Notes under the pieces: model-generated
What the model saw: the letters and a program-made list of their open reading frames with translations, nothing else
Told to the model about the DNA's origin: nothing
Database searches by the model: none
Translations under genes and position numbers: made by a program
Shown here: positions 1-5,463 of the stretch, in pieces
How the letters are laid out: every line of letters starts with the position of its first letter
Numbering within the stretch: the stretch's first letter is position 1
Assembly (NCBI GenBank): GCA_003250275.1
Contig: QKGW01000223.1
Coordinates: 1 to 6,181, forward strand
Reading direction: 5' to 3'
DNA length: 6,181 nt
DNA from: Alphaproteobacteria bacterium
GTDB lineage: Bacteria; Pseudomonadota; Alphaproteobacteria; Rhodospirillales; Rhodospirillaceae

Positions 1-605
1 CCCTGGTTGCGCGGGCGGGTTTCGTCGACCCAGACGTGGACCGGAATGCCGGCGTCGTGCGCCTGGTAGATCGGCGAGAGCGCGGTGCCCCAGTCGACGG
101 TGGCGAGCCACCCGGCGTTGCAGTGGGTGAGGATGTTGAGGCGCTCCGGGCGGCCCTTGCCCTCCCAGATCGCGCGGAACAGCGCGAGGCCGTGCACACC
201 GATCGCGTGGTTGATCTCGACGTCGGCGTCGGCGATCTCGCCCGCGCGCCGCCACGCCGCGGCGGCGCGTTCGGCGGGCGGCAGCGGCGCGAGGAGTTCG
301 GCCATATCGGCGAGTGCCCAGCGCAGGTTCACCGCGGTCGGGCGGGTGGCGTAGAGGGTGTCGTGCGCCATCGCGAGCGCCGCGTCGGAGGGGTCGGCGT
401 CCATCGCCAGCGCCATGCCGTAGGCCGCGGTCGCGCCGATCAGGGGCGCGCCGCGCACCCACATGTCGGCGATCGCGGTCGCGGCCTCCGCCATCGTCGT
501 GAGGCGCACGGTCTCGAACATGTGCGGCAGCTTGGTCTGGTCGATGATCTCGACCGCGCCGTCGGCGGGCCAGATGGTGCGGAACGGCTTGCCGTCGATC
601 TTCAT
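1..605 (-). CDS. mtnA: Methylthioribose-1-phosphate isomerase MtnA (3' end cut off by window)
   Basis: MtnA isomerises 5-methylthioribose 1-phosphate to 5-methylthioribulose 1-phosphate, the second step after MtnP in cytosolic methionine salvage; it belongs to the eIF2B-alpha-like isomerase family. Translating the minus strand from the ATG at 605-603 gives 201 complete codons, open to the window edge. It begins MKIDGKPFRTIWPADGAVEI. Visible family motifs are RGAPLIGATAAYG (residues 51-63), HCNAG (161-165, containing the catalytic Cys162) and DETRPRNQ (194-201). The second catalytic residue, an Asp further downstream, falls outside the window. Family proteins are usually about 350-370 residues, so somewhat over half is seen. 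The start is supported by an AGGA ribosome site at 616-613, seven bases before the ATG and overlapping the mtnP stop codon, which suggests coupled translation. Identity is secure; only the 3' end is unknown. Confidence 0.95.
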   Translation of the reverse strand, partial: MKIDGKPFRTIWPADGAVEIIDQTKLPHMFETVRLTTMAEAATAIADMWVRGAPLIGATAAYGMALAMDADPSDAALAMAHDTLYATRPTAVNLRWALADMAELLAPLPPAERAAAAWRRAGEIADADVEINHAIGVHGLALFRAIWEGKGRPERLNILTHCNAGWLATVDWGTALSPIYQAHDAGIPVHVWVDETRPRNQ

Positions 606-615
606 GCAATCATCC

Positions 616-1485
616 TTACAGCACGCGCCCGGCGATCACCCGAAGCCGCGCGCACACCTCGGCGTCGCGGGCGTCGGGCGCGGTGATCAGCGCGGTGTCG
701 AGCGCGCGGTCGCACCCCTCGGGGCACGCTTCCGGGCGGTGCCGCAGCAGCGGCGCGACGCTCTTGACCAGGTTGCGGGCGTTGTCGGCGTTGGCGATCA
801 GCACCGCGACCACCTGGTCGACGGTGACGCTGCCGTGGTCCGGATGCCAGCAGTCGTAGTCGGTAACCATCGCCACCGTCGCGTAGCAGATCTCCGCCTC
901 GCGGGCGAGCTTGGCCTCGGGCATGTTGGTCATCCCGATCACGTCGCAGCCCCACATCCGGTAGAGGTTGGATTCCGCCTTGGTCGAGAACTGCGGGCCT
1001 TCCATCACCATGTAGGTGCCGCCGCGCCGCACCGGCAGGGCGAGCGACTTGGCCGCCTGTTCGAGCGCGTCGCCCAGGCGCGCGCACACCGGATGCGCCG
1101 CCGAGACGTGGGCGACGAGGCCGGTCTCGAAGAAGCTCTTCGCCCGCGCGAAGGTGCGGTCGATGAACTGATCGACGATCACGAAAGTTCCCGGCGGCAG
1201 GTCGTCGCGCAGCGAGCCGACCGCGGAGACCGAGACGATGTCGGTAACGCCGGACTGCTTCATCGCGTGGATGTTGGCGCGGAAGTTCAACTCCGACGGC
1301 GGGATGCGGTGGCCGCGGCCGTGGCGCGGCAGAAACACCAGCTTCTGGCCGTCGAGAGTGCCGAAGAGGAGTTCGTCGGATGGCGCGCCGAAGGGAGTCT
1401 CGACCCTGCGCCATTCGCGATCGGCCAGGCCGTCGATATCGTAAACGCCCGAGCCGCCGATGATTCCCAGCACCGCTTCGCCCAT
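616..1485 (-). CDS. mtnP: 5'-Methylthioadenosine phosphorylase MtnP
   Basis: MtnP cleaves 5'-methylthioadenosine, the by-product of polyamine and homoserine-lactone synthesis, with phosphate to give adenine and methylthioribose 1-phosphate, the substrate of MtnA encoded just downstream. The 289-residue product has the usual length for this purine nucleoside phosphorylase family. Visible motifs: IIGGSGVYDI (8-17, phosphate loop), LPRHGRGH (52-59), MEGPQFSTKAES (161-172, ribose/phosphate site), GMTNMPEAKLAREAEICY (184-201, with Met188) and TDYDCW (208-213), whose two Asp residues contact the adenine. The frame is open to an ATG at 1545, but the extra 20 residues would be encoded across the upstream terminator and do not resemble the family, so I chose the ATG at 1485, which has a GGGGG tract a few bases upstream. 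MtnA follows after 10 bases. S-methyl-5'-thioinosine phosphorylase is a less likely alternative. Confidence 0.94.
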   Translation of the reverse strand: MGEAVLGIIGGSGVYDIDGLADREWRRVETPFGAPSDELLFGTLDGQKLVFLPRHGRGHRIPPSELNFRANIHAMKQSGVTDIVSVSAVGSLRDDLPPGTFVIVDQFIDRTFARAKSFFETGLVAHVSAAHPVCARLGDALEQAAKSLALPVRRGGTYMVMEGPQFSTKAESNLYRMWGCDVIGMTNMPEAKLAREAEICYATVAMVTDYDCWHPDHGSVTVDQVVAVLIANADNARNLVKSVAPLLRHRPEACPEGCDRALDTALITAPDARDAEVCARLRVIAGRVL

Positions 1486-1500
1486 GATGCACCCCCGCTC

Positions 1501-1542
1501 CAAAGAAAAACGCTTCGGGGCGGAGGATAGCCCCGAAGCGTT
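1501..1542 (-). terminator. Rho-independent terminator of the cytochrome bc1 operon
   Basis: On the minus strand, a perfect 12-bp stem (AACGCTTCGGGG at 1542-1531 with its complement at 1520-1509) encloses a 10-base loop (1530-1521). The 3' arm runs into the T-rich tract TTTTTCTTT at 1510-1502. It lies 29 bases after the stop codon of the cytochrome b-c1 gene, where a terminator for that operon is expected. The 3' end of the T tract is only about 16 bases from the mtnP start codon. On the plus strand the hairpin is not followed by a T run, so it acts in one direction. Confidence 0.92.
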
Positions 1543-1553
1543 CACCGAGACAA
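1524..1553 (-). promoter_or_regulatory. Candidate promoter for mtnP-mtnA, overlapping the terminator
   Basis: Minus-strand TTGTCT (1553-1548) and TATCCT (1529-1524) are separated by 18 bases; each matches 4 of 6 positions of the sigma-70 consensus. The -10 box lies in the loop of the bc1 terminator. Initiation would fall near 1517, inside the 3' arm, so the transcript would lack the 5' arm and could not form the terminator hairpin. Because the terminator ends close to the mtnP start codon, a dedicated mtnP promoter has to overlap the hairpin or lie upstream of it. The match is weak and the call is inference. Confidence 0.3.
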
Positions 1554-1571
1554 GGACCAGCGGCCCGGTGG

Positions 1572-3563
1572 TCAGTGCACCGCGGCCCAGATCCGCCGCT
1601 TGAGCGCGTACATCAGCGCGGTGGCGGCAAACAGGAACAGCACCGTCTTGACCCCCATCGCGTGGCGTTCCTCAAGCTCGGGCTCGGCGGCCCACTGCAG
1701 GAACGCGGAAACGTCGCGGGCGATCTGGTCGGCGTTGTTGGGCGTGCCGTCGGCGAACTCGACCGCGCCGTCGGTGATCTGCGGCGGCATCGAAATCGCG
1801 TGGCCGGCGAACGCGGTGTTATAGAACTTGCCCGGCGGCAGCTCGACGTCCGGCGGCTGGGTGGCGAAACCGGTGAGGATCGAGAACACGTAGTCCGCCC
1901 CGCCCTCGCGCGCCTTGGTGAGCAGCGAGAGATCGGGCGGCAGCGCACCGCCGTTGGCGGCCTTGGCGGCGTTCTCGTTGGGGAACGGCGAGGGGAAGCG
2001 GTCCGACGGCAGCGCCGGACGGTCGAACATGTCGCCGTTGTCGTCCGGCCCGTCGGTGACGGTGTAGCTCGCCGCGAGTTCCTTGACCGCGTCCTCGGAG
2101 AAGCCGAACGCCTGGACGTTGCGGAAGTGGATCAGCTTCATCGCGTGGCAGGCGGAGCAAATCTCGCGATAGACCTGATAGCCGCGCCGCAGCTGCGCCT
2201 CGTCGTAAGTGCCGAACATCCCCTGCCACGACCACGATTGCTTGCGCAGCGTCGTGCCCTCGGCGGCGAGCGCCGGGGTGGCGGCGGCGAACGCGAACAC
2301 CGCGAACAGCACCACCAGCGCCTTCGCCCCGGCGGCGGCGCCGCCGCCCGGCGCGGGATCGAGGATCGGCTTGCCGATGCTCTCGGGCAGCGGCTTGGTC
2401 TTTTCGAACTTCGAGAGCAGCGGCAGGAAGACCAGGAGGTGGAGGAAGTAGTAGACCGAGGCGATGCGCCCGACGACGATCCAAATTCCCTCCGCCGGCT
2501 GCGAGCCGACGTAGCCGAGGACGAAGCAGTCGACCACGAACAGCCAGAACGCGATCTTGAACTTCGGGCGGAAGGTGCCGGAGCGCACCTTCGAGGTATC
2601 GAGCCAGGGCAGCGCGAACAGCACCAGGATCGCCGCGAACATCGCGATCACGCCCATCAGCTTGTCGGGCACCGCGCGGAGGATCGCGTAGAACGGCAGG
2701 AAGTACCATTCCGGCACGATGTGCGGCGGCGTCACCATCGGATTGGCGGGGATGTAGTTGTCCGGATGGCCGAGGTAGTTCGGATACCAGAACACGAACA
2801 CGCAGTAGACGATCAGGAACACGCCGACGCCGAACAGGTCCTTCACCGTGTAGTAGGGGTGGAAGGGAATGACGTCCTGCGGGCCTTTGACGTCGATGCC
2901 GAGGGGGTTGTTCGACTTCACCGTGTGCAGCGCCCAGACGTGCAGGATGACCACGCCGAAGATCGCGAACGGCAGGAGGAAGTGCAGCACGAAGAAGCGG
3001 TTGAGCGTCGGGTTGTCGACCGAGAAGCCGCCCCACAGCAGGGTGACGATGTGCTCGCCGACCACCGGGATCGCGGAGAACAGGTTGGTGATCACGGTCG
3101 CGCCCCAGAGCGACATCTGCCCCCAGGGGAGCACGTAGCCCATGAACGCGGTCGCCATCATCAGCAGCAGGATGACCAGACCGATCCACCACAGAAGCTC
3201 GCGCGGCGGCTTGTAGGAGCCGTAGTAGAGGCCGCGGAAGACGTGGATGTAGACGACGACGAAGAACATCGACGCGCCGTTCATGTGGAGGTAGCGGATC
3301 AGCCAGCCGTAGTTGACGTCGCGCATGATCCGCTCGACCGAATCGAACGCCATGTTGACGTTGGGCGTGTACTGCATCGCGAGGAACAGCCCGGTGACGA
3401 TCATCACCACCAGCATGAAGCCTGCGAGGGAACCGAAATTCCACCAGTAATTCAGGTTCTTGGGCGTCGGATATTCGATCGCGCTGTGCTTCATCAGGGA
3501 AATCAGCGGCAACCGCTGGTCGAACCAGTCGATGGCCCTGTTCAGACGTCCGGGAGCAGTCAT
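1572..3563 (-). CDS. fbcH: Cytochrome b-cytochrome c1 fusion precursor of the bc1 complex
   Basis: One 663-codon frame encodes both haem subunits of the quinol:cytochrome c oxidoreductase. Residues 1-405 are cytochrome b. About eight membrane helices can be seen, with haem ligands His93/His107 and His194/His208 (each pair 14 apart; 93/194 for bL, 107/208 for bH) and the Qo-site PEWY at 284-287. Residues 403-412 form a Pro/Gly/Ala hinge. A hydrophobic segment at 414-430 ending in ALA (431-433) then looks like an internal signal peptide, with cleavage predicted before Ala434. Residues 434-663 are cytochrome c1: CSACH (469-473) binds haem c, Met592 in the SMPP motif is the likely axial ligand, and a C-terminal anchor spans about 637-655. 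There is no stop, and no ATG in this frame between Met309 and Met449, so c1 is not separately started. Bradyrhizobium FbcH is known to be made as such a precursor and cut in two. A GGAG (3578-3575) precedes the ATG by 11 bases, and petA lies 47 bases upstream. Confidence 0.96.
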   Translation of the reverse strand: MTAPGRLNRAIDWFDQRLPLISLMKHSAIEYPTPKNLNYWWNFGSLAGFMLVVMIVTGLFLAMQYTPNVNMAFDSVERIMRDVNYGWLIRYLHMNGASMFFVVVYIHVFRGLYYGSYKPPRELLWWIGLVILLLMMATAFMGYVLPWGQMSLWGATVITNLFSAIPVVGEHIVTLLWGGFSVDNPTLNRFFVLHFLLPFAIFGVVILHVWALHTVKSNNPLGIDVKGPQDVIPFHPYYTVKDLFGVGVFLIVYCVFVFWYPNYLGHPDNYIPANPMVTPPHIVPEWYFLPFYAILRAVPDKLMGVIAMFAAILVLFALPWLDTSKVRSGTFRPKFKIAFWLFVVDCFVLGYVGSQPAEGIWIVVGRIASVYYFLHLLVFLPLLSKFEKTKPLPESIGKPILDPAPGGGAAAGAKALVVLFAVFAFAAATPALAAEGTTLRKQSWSWQGMFGTYDEAQLRRGYQVYREICSACHAMKLIHFRNVQAFGFSEDAVKELAASYTVTDGPDDNGDMFDRPALPSDRFPSPFPNENAAKAANGGALPPDLSLLTKAREGGADYVFSILTGFATQPPDVELPPGKFYNTAFAGHAISMPPQITDGAVEFADGTPNNADQIARDVSAFLQWAAEPELEERHAMGVKTVLFLFAATALMYALKRRIWAAVH
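2331..2348. repeat. 18-bp perfect GC palindrome at the b-c1 hinge
   Basis: GGCGGCGGCGCCGCCGCC is its own reverse complement. On the coding (minus) strand it encodes Gly406-Gly407-Gly408-Ala409-Ala410-Ala411, exactly in the linker between the cytochrome b and c1 domains. It could form a short, very stable mRNA hairpin, but Gly and Ala codons in a GC-rich genome can produce this by composition alone. Confidence 0.6.
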
Positions 3564-3610
3564 GGCGAAATCGTCTCCGACCCGAGGAACTTATTCTGCA
3601 ACAATTGGCG

Positions 3611-4150
3611 TCACCCGATGCGGATCTGGGTGTCGCTGAGGAAGGTATACTGCGGAACCGCGAGGTTCTTCGGCGCGGGTCCCTTGCGGACGCGCCCGGA
3701 AGTGTCGTAGTGCGAGCCGTGGCAGGGGCAGAACCAGCCGCCGAAATCGCCGTGCGGATCGCCCGCCTTCTGGCCGAGCGGCACGCAGCCCAAATGGGTG
3801 CAGACGCCGACCATGATCAGCCATTCGGGCTTCTGCACGCGCTCGGCGTCGGGCTGCGGGTCGCGCAGGTCATCGACCTTGACCTCGCGCGCCGCTTCGA
3901 TCTCCTGACCGGTGCGGTGGCGGATGAACACCGGCTTGCCGCGCCATTTGACGGTGATCGCCTGCCCGGCTGCGATCGGGCTCAAGTCGACCTCGATGGT
4001 CGAGAGGGCGCGGGTGTCGGCGGCGGGGTTGAGGCTGTCGACGAAGGGCCAGACCGCCACGGCGGCTCCGGCGACGCCGACCGCGGATGCGGCGGCGAAA
4101 AGGAAATCGCGGCGCGTCTTCGGCGTCTCGTTCATCGCGTTGTCGGACAT
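3611..4150 (-). CDS. petA: Rieske iron-sulfur protein of the cytochrome bc1 complex
   Basis: This subunit carries the mobile [2Fe-2S] centre that takes one electron from quinol at the Qo site and passes it to cytochrome c1; its head domain is periplasmic. The 179-residue product has a twin-arginine motif TRRDFLF (12-18) followed by one hydrophobic helix (about 17-36), which in this family stays uncleaved as a membrane anchor. Cluster box I is CTHLGC (117-122) and box II is CPCHGS (141-146). Ligands are Cys117, His119, Cys141 and His144, with a Cys122-Cys143 disulfide expected. The frame is open to an ATG at 4201, but the product starting MSDNAMNETP (ATG at 4150) matches family starts, and AGGGGGAG (4160-4153) sits directly upstream, if rather close. 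It is the first gene of the operon, followed after 47 bases by the cytochrome b-c1 fusion. Confidence 0.96.
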   Translation of the reverse strand: MSDNAMNETPKTRRDFLFAAASAVGVAGAAVAVWPFVDSLNPAADTRALSTIEVDLSPIAAGQAITVKWRGKPVFIRHRTGQEIEAAREVKVDDLRDPQPDAERVQKPEWLIMVGVCTHLGCVPLGQKAGDPHGDFGGWFCPCHGSHYDTSGRVRKGPAPKNLAVPQYTFLSDTQIRIG

Positions 4151-4200
4151 TACTCCCCCTGATTCCAGACTTCCCTTGCGCGTGGAGCGGCGGTCGGGCA

Positions 4201-4212
4201 CTTGTGAACAAG
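4201..4212. promoter_or_regulatory. Short dyad CTTGT-GA-ACAAG, possible operator
   Basis: Two perfect 5-base arms (4201-4205 and 4208-4212) flank a 2-base centre, 51 bases upstream of the petA start and 85 bases before trmL. It stands out as AT-richer than its surroundings. It does not match the FNR/FixK spacing (TTGAT-N4-ATCAA), and I recognise no known operator. A 10-base dyad can occur by chance. Confidence 0.25.
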
Positions 4213-4221
4213 CTAGGCACT

Positions 4222-4245
4222 CGGGGAGGCCTTTCCTAGGCCCCG
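4222..4245. promoter_or_regulatory. GC-rich imperfect inverted repeat in the petA-trmL intergenic region
   Basis: On the plus strand the element runs from CGGGG (4222-4226) to CCCCG (4241-4245). Inside it, CCT (4230-4232 region) pairs with AGG, giving an eight-pair stem with a 3-base bulge. A competing fold pairs GGCCT with AGGCC (4228-4232 and 4238-4242) around a 5-base loop. It is not followed by a T run on either strand, so it is not an intrinsic terminator. On the petA side it would lie at the very 5' end of a transcript from the candidate promoter at 4283-4255. Confidence 0.4.
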
Positions 4246-4254
4246 TCCTTTCAA

Positions 4255-4283
4255 AAAGTACCCCGATTTCAGGGATTCCTCAA
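4255..4283 (-). promoter_or_regulatory. Weak candidate promoter for the bc1 operon
   Basis: Minus-strand TTGAGG (4283-4278) and TACTTT (4260-4255) are separated by 17 bases. The -35 box matches 4 of 6 consensus positions and the -10 box 3 of 6. Transcription would start near 4248 and give a leader of about 97 bases before petA. The position is sensible between the divergent genes, but the match is poor and other promoters are possible. Confidence 0.22.
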
Positions 4284-4287
4284 AAGG
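4282..4287 (+). promoter_or_regulatory. Ribosome binding site of trmL
   Basis: AAAAGG lies nine bases before the ATG at 4297 and supports that start. No other ATG start upstream in this frame gives a family-like N terminus, since the enzyme begins almost directly with its first beta strand. Confidence 0.6.
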
Positions 4288-4296
4288 TTCCGTCGG

Positions 4297-4761
4297 ATGC
4301 GCGTCGCACTCTACAATCCCGACATCCCCCAGAACGTCGCCGCGGTGGCGCGCCTCGCCGCGTGCTTCGGCGTCGCCCTCGACCTCGTCGAGCCGTTCGG
4401 CTTCGTCTGGGACGAACGCAAGCTGCGGCGCGTCGGGATGGACTACCTCGACCGCGTCGAGATCGTCCGCCACGCCGGCTGGGCGGCGTTCCGCGACGCG
4501 ACGCGCGGCGCGCGGCTGGTGCTGATGACCACCAAGGGCGCGACGCCGCTGCCCGCTTTCGCCTTCCGCCCCGGCGACGTGCTGCTGTTCGGGCGCGAGA
4601 GCGCGGGCGTGCCCGACGCGGTGCACGACGCGGCGGACGCGCGCGTGGCGATCCCGATCCGCGCCGAGACGCGCTCGCTCAACCTCGCGATGTCGGCCGC
4701 TGTGGCGGTCGGCGAGGCGCTGCGTCAGACCGGCGGCTATCCGGCGTTTCAGGCGAAATAG
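4297..4761 (+). CDS. trmL: tRNA (cytidine(34)/uridine(34)-2'-O)-methyltransferase TrmL
   Basis: TrmL (formerly YibK) is a SPOUT-class, trefoil-knot enzyme that uses S-adenosylmethionine to methylate the ribose 2'-OH of the wobble base in tRNA-Leu isoacceptors. The 154-residue product has the usual family length and shows all three motifs: LYNPDIPQN (5-13), LFGRESAGVP (97-106), and IPIRAETRSLNLAMSAAVAV (119-138), which forms the knot and cofactor pocket. It is the only plus-strand gene here, divergent from the bc1 operon across 146 bases. Its last 13 bases, including the TAG stop, overlap the 3' end of the convergent SGNH-fold gene, and no terminator hairpin separates them. The trmL-petA neighbourhood implies no functional link; trmL is a housekeeping tRNA modification gene. 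Confidence 0.94.
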   Translation: MRVALYNPDIPQNVAAVARLAACFGVALDLVEPFGFVWDERKLRRVGMDYLDRVEIVRHAGWAAFRDATRGARLVLMTTKGATPLPAFAFRPGDVLLFGRESAGVPDAVHDAADARVAIPIRAETRSLNLAMSAAVAVGEALRQTGGYPAFQAK

Positions 4762-5408
4762 AGGTTGGGCGCGGTGTTGTGGTCGAGCCAGCCGCGCCAG
4801 GGCTTCCAGGCGCCGACCGCCTCGGCGATCGCGGCTTGGCCGTCGGCGGCGGGAACCACGCCGTTGCCCTTGAGCAGCGCCGCGAGGTAGCGCGGACCGA
4901 GGCTGTCGCAAAGGTCGAGAAAGGGCACGCCGCAGCGCGACGCGATCGCGGCGAAGCCCTGCGAGAGGCCGCGCACCCGCACCGGATCGTAGATCATCGA
5001 GTGGTCCTGCCGCCCGGCGCGCATCACCCCGCTCGCCAGCACCGGCGGCGGCCCTATCCAGAACACCGCGCGCCACGACGCCGCCTCGGAGATCATCTCC
5101 TCGACGATGTTGAGGCTGTCGGGCAGCGCGACGCGCACGCCGCCCGCGTCGCTCGCCTGATCGTGAACGCCGCAGCAGAACACCAGCGCGGAGGCGGGCA
5201 GATGCGCGAGGCGCGCCTCCGCCTCGGGACGCCAGCGCTTCGCGATGTCGGCGGTGGTGTCGCTCTCGACGCCGAGAACGTAGGGGACGACGGCATGGCC
5301 GTGGCTGCGTTCGGCGCGCACGACGCGTTGCGGCCAGCCGAACCCCTCGGGGTCGCGCAGGCCGAGCATCAGGTCGTCGCCGACGAAGCACACCGAGCGC
5401 TTGACCAT
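4749..5408 (-). CDS. SGNH/GDSL-hydrolase-fold protein with apparently lost catalytic residues
   Basis: The 219-residue product has the framework of the SGNH (GDSL esterase/lipase) fold: a first strand VCFVGDDLMLGLRDPEGFGW (6-25), YVLGVESDTTADI (43-55), a central strand LVFCCGVHD (75-83), a PPP-containing loop (120-122) and a C-terminal WKPWRGW (201-207). Active members read GDS at block I, GxND at block III and DGxHP at block V. Here these are GDD (Asp12 for Ser), GVHD (His82 for Asn) and DGQAA (189-193, no His). The Ser codon position is clearly GAC. Nucleophile, oxyanion-hole Asn and catalytic His therefore all look absent, while the frame is intact, suggesting a non-enzymatic or repurposed protein. 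No signal peptide is visible. The start ATG follows GGAGGGAGA, with a second AGGAGGAG further upstream. It lies 55 bases after the CCA-enzyme gene, probably cotranscribed. The substrate or partner is unknown. Confidence 0.8.
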   Translation of the reverse strand: MVKRSVCFVGDDLMLGLRDPEGFGWPQRVVRAERSHGHAVVPYVLGVESDTTADIAKRWRPEAEARLAHLPASALVFCCGVHDQASDAGGVRVALPDSLNIVEEMISEAASWRAVFWIGPPPVLASGVMRAGRQDHSMIYDPVRVRGLSQGFAAIASRCGVPFLDLCDSLGPRYLAALLKGNGVVPAADGQAAIAEAVGAWKPWRGWLDHNTAPNLYFA

Positions 5409-5463
5409 TCTCCCTCCGCCTTCTCCTCCTAGGCAGCGGCCCCGCCCCCGCCAATGACCGCCG

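Noticed and set aside
463..1530. A 355-codon plus-strand open frame opposite mtnA and mtnP
   Set aside because: It is antisense to two well-supported genes, with low-complexity sequence and no motif.
1486..1545. A 20-residue N-terminal extension of mtnP starting at the ATG at 1545
   Set aside because: It would be encoded across the terminator hairpin and does not resemble MtnP N termini; the product from 1485 starts where the family starts.
1575..3710. A 711-codon open frame on the plus strand opposite the cytochrome b-c1 gene
   Set aside because: It is exactly antisense to a gene with complete family motifs, and its product is a low-complexity mix of Arg, Glu, His, Asp and Val. That is the usual shadow of a GC-rich gene with strong third-position G/C bias.
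4151..4201. A 17-residue N-terminal extension of the Rieske protein from the ATG at 4201
   Set aside because: The added residues precede a typical MSDN start with its own purine-rich ribosome site and would displace the Tat motif from the N terminus.
4201..4212. An FNR/FixK-type anaerobic box upstream of petA
   Set aside because: The arms are CTTGT and ACAAG with a 2-base centre, whereas the FNR-type box needs TTGAT and ATCAA arms with a 4-base spacer.
3912..5432. A 506-codon plus-strand open frame running across petA, the intergenic region, trmL and the SGNH-fold gene
   Set aside because: It is out of frame with trmL and antisense to the other genes, with Arg/Ala-rich sequence and no recognisable domain. 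The real genes account for all of this region.
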